Assembly: GCA_017506865.1 (NCBI GenBank)
Contig: JAFCMP010000013.1
Coordinates: 1,364,001-1,428,000, forward strand
Length of the DNA: 64,000 nt
Reading direction: 5' to 3'
From: Tribonema minus
Taxonomy: Eukaryota > Sar > Xanthophyceae > Tribonematales > Tribonemataceae
In this document: piece by piece, positions 33,501 through 45,500 of the stretch
How positions within the stretch are numbered: the stretch's first letter is position 1
Layout: each line of letters starts with the position of its first letter
Notes under the pieces: generated by a model
Seen by the model: only the letters and a program-made list of their open reading frames with translations
The model's database searches: none
What the model was told of the DNA's origin: nothing
Made by a program: the position numbers and the translations under genes

Positions 33501-36500
33501 TTGCACAGCGCTCACCTCCGTCGCCCCCGTGCTGCGTTGCCGCCGCTGCTGTCACCGCCCGCAGCACGCTGCGCTATGCAAACTCGGCCAAGCGCATCCA
33601 GACGTGCGCCGTCGTCAACGAGGACCCAACCGTCAAGCTCATCACGGACCTCCAGGCTGAGGTGAGACGTGATTGAAGTTGAAGAGTGATAATAGACAAG
33701 CGTCAACTGCACCCGTTTTCGATGCACGTGTGTGTCGAGAGGTCGGTGAATTGCACTGGTGGAGTGATTGGGTTGGCTCAAGATATGGTGCACTGGGTGA
33801 CGTTTGGTCGTGAACTGTTTCATTAGAGCTCACGCTACGTTGACATGCGCCTAGGCCTGATCGGCGACGTTCTTGCTGCTGCCTGCGCAGACTGCAAAAC
33901 CTCTGCAAATGGCATCGCATCCACTTTTTGAAGCATGGAACAATGTGATCCGCAACCGCAGCGTTTCAGCTCACGTGCAGTGGCAAAACGCGCTTGCATT
34001 GACACGCTGTTTCTCAGTTTGTCGCAGGTGAGAGATGCGCGTGGCGCTACATTCATACCTACCTACCCACAAATATGCACAAGATTGTCATTCTTCCATG
34101 CTGCAGAGTTCGCAACATTGAATTTATGACTTTGCATTTGATTCACAGCTCGTACAATCATTCGTTCATGCTTCAGCGTTCATAACTTTGAATTCACAAC
34201 TTTCAACACAGGTGGAGCGGCTGCGCGCGGCCCTGGCGGCGAGCGCGGCGGCCCCCGTGCCGCCGTCCCCTTCTGCCATGCCTGAAAATGGCAGGTGAGG
34301 CCGCAAGTGAAGTTGAACATTGGGAAGATGTAGTTGAAGTTGAAGTGCCTCGCGTAGCTGTGCTCTGCAGAATGGCTGGCCATGCAGCCGTTTTCCCGAT
34401 GCGCTCACAACTGGTTGCTTATATTGTGTGCTTGCAAGCGTGCGCTGACGACGTGGGAACAACTGTTGGTCGAGCAATTGGAGCGGACATTGCACCACCC
34501 AGGGTTTGAGTGAGTTGCGTTCTAAGGTATAGCCGTCCTCGCCGCGAATGCTGCGCATGCAAGCCTTTAGAAATCAGTGCATCAGCACTCGTACCGCCAC
34601 GCCTGCGTAGCGCCGTGCGTGTGCCTCTGTGCTTTACAAAGTACATCGACTTGTCACCGATCACTCTGCAATAGATATTAAAAAGCAGTGCCGTTGCATG
34701 CGGCGCTGACCACTTGCTGATATTCGACTTGAAGCCGCACAGCATACACAGTGGTGCTCGCCCATGCATCGATGACTGAATGACAACTCCCCCTACTGAG
34801 CTTTAACTCTGATGCTGTTGCAACTTGCACGTGCGCAGCGCTGGCACTGGCGCCGCGGCAGCGGCGGCGGCGGCGGCAGCGGCGGCAGCAGCACAGCCGC
34901 AGCAGCAGCTGGCGGCGGCGGAGGCGCGCATCCTGGAGGCGCAGCGCAGCTACGAGCGGCGCACGAGCTGCCTCGTTGCGCCGTCCACCGCGGGGCAGCG
35001 CGCGCGCTACACCGCTAGCATCATACTGGGTCTGCCACAGGTACTTGCACACCTTTAAGTTGAAGTTGAAGTTGAAGTTGGCATCCTGGCTGTCAATGTG
35101 CCATCCGCGCGCTACACTGCCAGCATCGATTGGGCCTGCCGCAGGTGCGAGTCCGAGTTCAAGTTCAAGTTCAAGTTGGCATCTGGCTGTTTGACTGTGC
35201 TGGGCACAGTGTTGCTGCGCGCGCGTTACGCCGCCAGCATCACACACTGGGCCGCCTCAGGCTCGTGCGTGCGCCTGAAGTTCAAGTTAGTTCAAGTTAG
35301 GCAACTGCCCATGCAAGATCACGCACTTGAAGTTTAACGGCGGTGTAAAGTCATGTGCAGCCTCGCCGAGTAAGTGCGGCAGCTGTTTGCCATGCAGCCC
35401 TTCTGTAGCGCCAGGGTTAAGGTCATGCCACACGGCCAGTGTGGCATAGGGCTCACGGCGCTGAGGGTTGGGTTTAGTGTTAGGGTTAGGGTCAGTACAT
35501 GGCAGCGACCTTTCTTGTGTGCCTCATTACGGTTCGCGCCAGCGGCGGTACAAGTCCTGTCGCGTCGCGCGGCGTTCAAAGGCGCGCGCGCACCGTCGCC
35601 CCTAGCTGCTGCCTACTAGACTGAGAGCAGTAGCGTCGAGGCCAGGATCAGACTTGAGGTTGAGCATGAAAGTGCACACGGCGCAGCGTACCAGTTCAAG
35701 CGCCGCCTCTCAGCACCGCCTCGTCGGCCGCGGCTACCTTGAGAGGCGCCGTCATACGCAGACACTCGCGGCACACACAAGGTGCTGAGCACTGATGGCA
35801 ACTGTCTGCGCTTCGCCGCATTGCAGGGGCACGAGGGCGGCGGCGGCGGCAGCGGCGCCGGCGCCGGCGAGGGCGACCCCTTCCTGCTGCTCATGCATGA
35901 GGACCCTCAGATGAGCGGGAGGCTGAGGTGCGTGATGCGCGCGCATGCTCTCCGCTTGCATACAGTGCTGATGCCAAAAAATTTACACGACCCTTCGCAG
36001 ATACCGTCATGTGCCAAATTAGGCCCGTCAGTAAAAAATCAGGAGCGTACCGTGCACCGATCCTAGTTAGGCCTGGGTGTTTTGAAGGGCAATCCTTTTT
36101 AGGCCTGGTAGCACTTTTTGTGGCCACCCTATTATGGCATGCACATCATGTGTTACTGGTAAGGCACACGAAGCACAGCATGCAAGCAGCTGACAGGTGC
36201 CATTGCACTGATGCACGCCTTCATTGCACCCTGGTCTGACTTGGTTCTCTGGCTGCAGCCTGCTTGGCTTCATCAGCCTTTTGTTTATGACCTATTGGGC
36301 AGTGCGAGAAGTGGTTGCCTTTTTACAGGCAACCTCAAGAAGTCTGGGTTTCCTCTCGCTTCAACAAAGGAGACAGGAGCAGTCACATGACTGCATGTCA
36401 CACTGATGGTCCCCCGCCCCTCCCGCGCCCTCTCTCCCCCCCCCCCCCCTTCAATACTCACTGTCACCGCCATCAGGTACCCGCTGCCTCTGGGCGTGAC

Positions 36501-39500
36501 GACACTGGGCCGGCGCCTTGACGCGCGCGTGCGCGGTGCGCTGGCGGCGGTGGCCTCGGGCGCGGGCTGCGGCGGCGCCGCCGCCGCCGCTGGCGCCGCG
36601 GAGCGCGACGACGCGTGCGACTCGGGCAAGTGTCCTCGCAGCAGCGCTCATCTGCCACGACAGCACGTGTGACTCTCCTCACTCCTGATATGCGCACAGC
36701 TGCGGCCGCTGATGCTGCGCGCACGGGATGGGACCAACGCAGGCTGCCATGTGCGGCTCAGCCCATGAGTGAAATCGTGGCGCGGATTGCACGCAGCAGC
36801 TTCAGGCTTAGGGTTAGGGCACTGTGAGCCTGGCCCGTGCACTGGTCAAGTTGTACACCTGCAATGTCACACAGATGCGCTGCTGCTGCCGCCGCCGCTG
36901 CCGCCGCCATGCGCTATGCCGCTGCGCTTGGTGACTTGGTGCACCGACTGAAACCTGCCTACTGTACCCCTGCTGATGTTGCCCCCCCTCCCCCCCCCGC
37001 CCCCCCCCCCCCCCCCCCCCCCCTCCCAGGTGCATCAGCTGCAGATGATGAGACCCCCAACGGCGCCCGCATAGACTTTGAGGCCGCAGGGCTACGGCTG
37101 AGCCACTGCGTGTTCCGGCGCCGCGCGCCGGCTGCAACGGCGGCGGCAGCGGCGGCAGCGGCGGCGCCGCGGCGGCCGCGCTCATCCGCCGCAGCCGCGT
37201 TTGGCACGCCACGCGCGCAGGTAGGCCAGCAAGGGATGTGGGGCCGATTGGAGGGGGTACAACGGCATGTTGCGTGCGTGAGTGCATTCGCCTCTGCAGA
37301 GCGTTGTTTCAAGGTGCAGGATGCGGGTGGGCCGGCGGCAGTCCTGTTGTCAGCGCTATAGGCGCAAGGACCGCGCGCCACAGGCGCGCACACTTGAGTG
37401 GCAGACGCGAGACTGCCGCCGCGGCGCGCAAGAACGTGTCATGTGTTGCCGAAACGCGCGCAGTTATGCGGCTGAACTGGCGATTTGGGCCGCGCCGTGC
37501 GTGCTCTTTGGCCATGCCAGGGCCCTTGAGGCGCCCTGAAAATCATTCGCACCCCTCACATGCCCTGAGCATCAAACTCCGGCGCGCTGTGCGTGTCGCC
37601 GGACCCCGGCGAAATGCAGCATCAGTGGCAGTACGAAATACGCGGCAGCGATAATCCACTGCACTTGTCTGCCATACCATGGCCAACAACAAACGTGTCC
37701 CACACCGTCTGGCGCCAGGACACGAAACGTCTCACCCACAAACATGGGTGTCGTGTATGCCACTCGCAGGCCCCAGATAGCGCAGCAGCCGCAGCGGCGG
37801 CGGCGGCGGCAGCAGCAGCGGCGGCGGCGGCGGGGACGCCCGGCATGGCGGCGCCGGCAGCAGCGCTGACCGTGGAGCCTGCTCATGAGTCTGCCCTGGT
37901 CTACGTTGATGGTGTCGCCATTAAGGGGCCCACTGAGCTGAAGCACGGGTCACGGCTGGTGCGTGCGTGCTCTGGCTGCATTCGGCTGTGCGCAGCATTG
38001 CGCCACCGCATCATTGCGTTCAAAAATGGTTGAAAGCCTACGGCGTCTCGTTTCAGAGAACGCGCTTTCCGGACATTCACAAACTCTGACTCCCCCGTTC
38101 AAATCGCGTCATTTGAAATCGTTATTCAAGGGGCACACCGAGCTGAAGCACAGACCATGGCTGGTACACATGCGCGCGTGTGCATGCTGGGCACATGCAG
38201 CAACGAGCAACGTGTCACGTTGGTGTCGTTGCAGTGTGTTTGTGTTAATCACATGCGCTATCACAGAGTTGCGAGGAAGTGTGGTGCAGCGATGCAGGCT
38301 AGGGGCATGCTTGCACTTAAACTCTGTCGCGACGAGCACTGTCAACGGCGTGTCTCACCTCACCTCTCCTGCGACTTCAACTTCACGATCAGGTGCTTGG
38401 ACGGTGCGCCCTGCTCTTCAACCTGGTGGACCCGCTCTCGACAACAGCTCCCGCGGGAGCAGAGGACCGCTTCAGGGACACCAAGGTCAGAGTTCAACTT
38501 TGAAGTCTGCCGTGTGCGTGCTGAGGTGCCCTGCGGTGGCAGTCCTGTACTGCGACCCCATCAGACGGCCCGCTGCCTGTATCTCACGCCTGCAGAAGAA
38601 CGCGCGAGCCCTGACACGCTGCATCTTTGGCCACAGAGCGTTCATGTTCGTGGGCGAGGAATGCGGCGCAGTCATGTGTTTCTGCAGCAAAGTGTTCGCG
38701 CACGCAAGTGCACATGCCGTTGCATCAGCAAGTTCACATGGGGGCCGCTCGTGCCATGCGACCCGCGTGCCGCCTAATGTCTGCAATCACAGCATGAGGC
38801 CGGCCGCTAGTTTTTCAACCCTGACCCTGACCCTTATTCTAACCCTAACCCTAATGCTAAACCCTCACCCTAACCCTAACCTCAACCTTACCCTAAACTC
38901 CAACACGCGGAGGTGCTCAGCCACGGCCAGATCACCCATGCGCAAGCTACCCTGATTCTAACCCTAACCCTAACCCGACCCTCACCCTGATTCTAACCTT
39001 TACACTAACCCTGGCTCTAACCCTACCCTCACTCTCACCCTAACCCTACACACCTAACCCTAAGCAGGTGTTCAGCCACGGCCAGATCATGCGCGAGCTG
39101 GCGCGCGGCGGCGCGCTGCAGAGCTCCGACGGCGCGGACGCCGAGGCCGCGCGCAGCGTGCTGCGGCGCATGGGCCTCGCCAAGCGCCTGCGTGCCATGG
39201 AGGAGCAGGCGCTGACCATGAGGTGCGCAGCGTCATCATCGCTCAGCAATGCAGCGCTGAGCGCTGCTGCTGGTGAAGCGCACGTGCAGCGCGGCCTTCC
39301 GTGCGCTTGTCTCACCGTTAGTAAACAGCACTGTGACGGGGGGGGGAGAGTCGCTGTGTGACACTCCTGAGACCGTGAGGTACACGGGGGGGGGGGGGGG
39401 GGGGGGGGTCACACGAATTGACAGTCCTGAGACCATGAGGCACACGACATGACCGCTCAGCAATGCAGTGCGGGCGCTGCTGCGGGCACCACGCCTCCTG

Positions 39501-42500
39501 TGACACATATCTGCTGCGCGGCGCGGCGCATGTGCGGGTTACGCACGCCTCGCTGGCGAGTTGTGCTGTCGCGACGGCTTGTGCAGGTAAGGTCGCTGAT
39601 GACCGACCTCGAGACCACAAGTAGCGAGGTGCGCGTCAGCACCAGCGATCAGCAGGCACCGCTGAGCGCTGCTGCATGATATGCTAGATGAGCAGTAAGG
39701 CGATGTGGTCTTTTGGGGTCCTGGCGCTCCATACACCATTCTCAATACGTACCTGCTGCGTGTCTTGCTGGTGAGGTGACCGTCGCGACAACGTGCTCTT
39801 TGACGGCCTCGAGACTGTGAGCAGCGAGGAGCTCTGCATCAACGCCTCAGCAGGCACTGCTGAACGCTGCTGCTGACACCGCGCGTCTGCTGCGCGCCAC
39901 TGATTGCACCGGTTGCATTGTGTGCTTGTGAGTAAACAGTCATAGCAGCTCTAGGGAGAGGCGACCTTAGCGAAGCCCTGAGACCGCGGGGCTGACAGGG
40001 CTTACGTAGTAGCAAGAGCTGATGAGCATAACTGTAACAACATCGCTCAGCGCCTGCTGCAACACGTCATGCGCATGTGTCACCGTGCCATTCACGTTGC
40101 GGTCATGGAACTTGTATTCACAATTGTCAGTTCACGTGGCACACTCCGAATCTGTGCGTCGTCATAACTCTTGACTTTGCTGATGGTTTTGCCATGCCCT
40201 TCTGCCATTCACAGGCTGCTTTCAGCAGAAGCCTCAGACACGGCGAGGGAGCTAGAGCAGGTAACTAAACTGCTGCAACATTGGCCAAACGTGCAGGGGA
40301 GATGACGTGTAGGCAGATGGTGTGGTGCGCTGATGCCAGTGAACGTAGGGTTAGGGTTGGGGTTTCGCACCTTTTGTGCAGATGCACAAGTGTGCAGGAA
40401 CAGACGATGCGTGTGCAAATGTAGGAGTGAAAGAGGCGAGAGTCAGCATGCGTATGCAAGAGCCACGGGCCCTGTTCTGCTGTGTAGGAAATACTTTGTG
40501 TGCACATGGCGCAAAGCGGTGTGTGCAAGCACGCCCGGCGTGACAACGCTCCGCGCCGAACATGTATGCCCCGCGTGGTATGCCGCTCCGCTTGTGCGCC
40601 ATGCGTGGTGATGCTCCGCGGATTCAAGCTCTAGCAGACTACGTGCTTCGACATACATGCCCCAAACGGTGTGACACTCCATTTGTGCCCCCATGCATGT
40701 TGATGCTCCGCTGATTGTCAAAGCGCTAGCAAACAACACATACATGCCTTACTTGATGTGACGCTCTGCTGATGCGCCTGCCCCCGCCTGTCCGCAGGAC
40801 ATTGCGTTTGAGTGCCAGGTGGTGGTGCCGCTGAGCGCCAGCGGCGGCGAGTGCACGCTGCAGGTGAGAAAACAATTACTTCGTAGCATATACTTCTACA
40901 TTGATACTGTTGCTTTCTGAAGGAAATCGCGACAGAAAGGGAACCGCCTGTGTGCCAATGCGCGGTGCTGAGCCACTTAAGTTTGCATTATGCAAAGCCA
41001 CATTTGTGAGGCTGCATCTCGAAGCACGCTTTCGGTTGGCATGCGCGGTTTGCCTGGATTTCAGTAGGCAGGCATTTCTTAATATGCACAGGGCTTGTTG
41101 CGTTTGTTCAGACGCTTTCAGCTGGCGCTCATCAATGCACGCCTGCCACTGTCTGTTTCGTTGCCCGCAGTCTCTCGTAGAGCGCGAGCAACTGCGCGTC
41201 GTGGTCGCGGGCCTCGTGCTGGCGCCCGAAGGTATGTATGCATGACGCGTGCTCCGCCTGAGCGTTGCCACCATGCAATTACTTAGGGTTAGGGTCAGGC
41301 TAGGGTTAGAGTCTCCCCGCGCTCGCGACGCTTGCGCAGCGCGCCGTGCACATGCTGCACGTGCCTTCTGACTCTTACTGCAAGTAGACGTCGCAGGACT
41401 ATCCACCATCGGCTTTGTGAGAGCATCGCATTGATAGCCAGGTGACGTGGGTGTGCCATGCACTGACCGCGGCTGTCGCAGGTCTGAAGTTCGCGTACTG
41501 GCACAGGTGTGCACCCGCAATTAGTTGCAGTTTCTGCGTCAGAAGGCCATGCACGTACACCTGAACAAGGGAGTGCGGCTGCCTGACCTATAGTTAGGGG
41601 GTTGGGGGGTAGGGGTAGGCTTGGCGCTGCGTGGGCCAGCAGACGGCACCCGCTGCACTGCACCCTGGTGAAACACTCAAATCCTTTGCGCACGTCTGGT
41701 GATGCTCATGCCTCGGCGCACCCAGAGGGCTGGTTGAGTTGGCCAACTTCAACGCATCAACTTCATTTCTTACGCCGCAAGTCGGCCCGCAGCCCCGCGC
41801 CGCAACCCCTGATCCCCTGTGCGGCACCTTACAGCGATCGTCACCTTGCAAGAGCGGTGCATCGGCTGACGCATACCTGCCCCCGGGCGTAGTGCTATCG
41901 CAACCTCTGTGGAGCGCTGCAAACCCTGCGGAGCGTCGCTCTCGCTGCCTCTCGCTTGCGCACGCCGACTGTGCTGCTCGTGTGCTGTCCCTCGCCTGAA
42001 GAGATGCGTTGCATACCCATGCCTGCCCCCTAGCACAGCAACTAACCCCTGCCCTTCTGAACTCCTATACCTGCCCCCGAGCGCAGTCCTATCGCAACTA
42101 CCGTCGAGCTTCGCAATCTCTATGGAGCACCGTACCTTGCTCACTCCGCTCGTGACTGTGCTGCTTCTTGTGTTATCTGCGCAGGTAGCGCAGCGGATGC
42201 GCGTGCGAGCGTGTCCAAGAGGGCCAGCCTCATCTGCCCCTCCTCGGCCGTGCAGGATCCCGCTTTCGTACTGACCGTCGACGAGTTCTCAGAGGTGCGT
42301 TGCAACGCTCAGTGCGCTACACAGCCAACGCAGTGCAAGCGTTAGGTTTAGGGTTAGATTAGGGTTTGGGTTAGGGATAGGGTTCGGGTTCAGGTTAAGT
42401 TGGGGTTAGGGTCAGGGTTAGCAAGTAGGGATGTGCACAGCGACAGCGACACCAGATCGACGTCACGACTGTGCACGGATATGCTCCCTTTCTGTCGTGC

Positions 42501-45500
42501 CACAGTTCACTGCGGCGTTGCCGTGAAAGCAACTCTGACCAGGCAGCAGCATGCTGACAGTGCTGTAACGTGGCGATGAGCGTACATGTGCGCTGGCGCT
42601 TTACGCAGATGTCGTCAAGACCCTGCTTGCTCGCCAGCAAGTGCACGTAGTAGTGCCAGACCAAGCTACCAGGTCCCCGCCAGTACAGTCAGTGTACTGT
42701 GTGCTGCGCTCACTGTACCGCCACACGTACTGCTGTACTGCTGAGCGCTGCCGCCAGGTGGCGCGGCGCCCGCACTGCGTGTCCAATGCTTTGTGTATTG
42801 CACCCAGTGCAATGCTCAAAGCAGCCGCGCCCCGAACGATGCCAGCTCACCCACCACAACCCTCAGCGCACTCCTGCACTGCACTTAGTGTACTGCCGCT
42901 GTACTGCCGAGCGCTGCTGCGCGGCGCCTGAGCGATGCGCGCGACGGCAACAGTCATCGCACCCGTCTCCCGCTTGCAGCCGCTGCACCCCAAACGATTG
43001 CCAGCTCATCTGCCAGTACACTCAGCGTACTCCTGCACTGCACTCAGTGTACTGCTGCTGTACTGCCGAGCGCTGCTGCCAGGTGGCGCGGCGCCTGAGC
43101 GACGCGCGCGACGGCCTGCGGGGCCTCCTCAGGGGCAAGGAGACCGCGCGCATCGGCGCCCTCCTGCCCGATCTCTATGCCGCGGCGGTGGCAGGCGCTG
43201 GCGCCCCCCCCCCGAGTCCCCCCTGCAAGGGGCGCATGGGCCCGCCGCAGCTGCAGGGAGCGCTGCTCAGCTGCGGCGCGCAGCCGTCGGCGCAGGAGGT
43301 GAGGCACGCAGCTCTGCTGCTGCTGTGCATACGCTACTACAGCGTATTGTTGGGCACATTATGCATACTTCAAAGCATATATGTATGACGTGAGGCGCTG
43401 CTTGGCTGCGGCGCGCAGCCGTCGGCGCAGGAGGTGAGACGCGCAGCGCTGCTGCCGCTGTGCGCATACGCGCTGCCAAACTGCTCTGTTTGGCGCTTTA
43501 TGTATATATTTATTATAAGTATGTGTGCTGTGAGGCGCTGGTCATAAGCGTTTCCTGCACGTGTGGCCGTGCGCGCTGAGGGAGGGGTGAGGCCCTGTGC
43601 TCTGCTGCTGTGCTCATACGCGCTGCCGCAGTAACCAATAGGCACATGATGTATATATATATGTGCTGTGAGGCACTGATCATCACCGTGTTCTACTCCC
43701 ATGGTGGCGCACAGAGCCTTGAGGCGCGCGTTTGCCACCACTTTGTTACGTGGTGCACATCAGCAGCTCACTCGGTGTCTGGCGGCTTTTGCAAATGGTC
43801 TCAGGGTTATGGTTAGAATTAGGGTAAGCGTGAGCTTAGAGTTAGGGTTGGTTCCGGGAGAGCGCCGCGCGCCACTGCGAATGCGCATATTTCAAGCCTG
43901 AGTTGCCTGTTCTATACACATGCATGTAACACTTCAAGCATAAACTTGGCAGTGACTGTGTTCATGGTGGATCTAGGCGAGGTTAGGCTGGCTGCAACAC
44001 GCGCGCCCGCAGTAGCTCTAGATGATCCATGCTCGTGGAGTCACCTGCTGCATCTGACAGAGCGCCCATGCAATTTCAATGTCCAATGCAACCTCCATCG
44101 CCGCAGGTGCAGGACGCTTTCAGCCGCTTCGATGTTGCCGGCAAGGGCTACCTGCAGGTGCGTGACCCCGAGCTGTCAGGTGCGGCCGCGCTGTGTTGCT
44201 CATGACGCGTGGCCGCTGCGGGACGCGCACAACAACGCGTGCGCATGCAGGGGCCATAAGTTGTCAGCCACTGTGCATGCAACACAGTGCAGCAGACTAA
44301 AGTCTGCACGAGGATGCTCCTCAACACTCATGTCAGAAACGGCCTGCATGTCTGCACTACCGCACGTTGCAGAAATCGGTCTATGCACTAACGCATCATC
44401 AACACCCATGCCTGAAATGCAGCCATTGCCTTTGCCGTGGTATGCAGGTGGTTGAGTTCAAGCACTACATGCTGATTCATCAATAGTGATCAATACCTCG
44501 CTTGAAGCGAAAACGTTGCGTGCCCTTCACCGTGGTGTGCAGGTGGACAGATTCGCGCAAGTAGTGGCCACCTGAGACACTCTCACAGTGGCCCTTGGCT
44601 GGTTCGTGGTTTCTAGCTTTAGCCAACTGTCTGAAATCTTCGAAGCTTCCCGTGCCTGACAATGCAACTGTTGTCTTCATTACAATGCAGGTGTACTGGT
44701 TCACGCGCTGCGGTGTTTGTAGTACCATTTATAGTCAACCATACCTCATTTGATGCCATTGCATTACTTGCATTCACCGTGGTGAACAGGTGGATGAATT
44801 TACGCGCTTCATGCTGCAACGCCTCAGCCTCGCATTCGAGGGCTGCTTGCCCCCCCAGGCGCGGACGCAGCTCGCGTCGCTGCGCGGCAGGCTGGTGAGG
44901 CTCGGCTGCAACTTCAACTGTTATTTGTAGTTTGAAGGGCAGTCCATACTGCACTAAAGCAGGCACAAGTATATACTTCAGCAGTGTGAAGCGTACACAT
45001 CTGCTGGATGCTTGAACGTGGTACCAGTACTTCTGCTGGCGGCATGTGCCTCTGTCAATGTCTGGAGATTTCTGCTGCATGATGCGCGGTTGGGGTTAGG
45101 ATACGAGCTGCAAGTGATGGTGCATCTCGGGCCAGCAGGTCAGTTGCCGACCAGAGTTTTGTGAAGCTTTAAACTCTCGTTCAAATATATGATATGTTGC
45201 GCGCCCAATCAATTACTGTTGCTTGCGCTCCCCTCATCTACGTAGAGGTATGCAAAGCAGCACCTCCTTTTGCTTTCGACATGTCTGTGTCTTCCCGATG
45301 ACAAGGCCTGCTGCTACACACTGCTGCGCACTGGGTGACAGCACCATTTCATCAACCTACCAGTCCATCCACCATGAGTGCTACATGCCCCTCAAGCCCT
45401 GCGGTTACGCTGTGAACGCGCAGTGACGCTCCCAATATGAAAGTTGAAGTGCAATAATTCAAGTTGGACTGCGGTCCCTTGTTGTCTTCGGTGCAAACCG

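Noticed and set aside
38818..39067. Chromosome end or telomere
   Set aside because: The arrays are short, degenerate, internal to a gene and flanked by exons on both sides.
43083..43298. Treating exon 31 and its downstream copy at 43405-43430 as two real exons
   Set aside because: The copy holds only the last ~30 exon bases and has no acceptor in phase.
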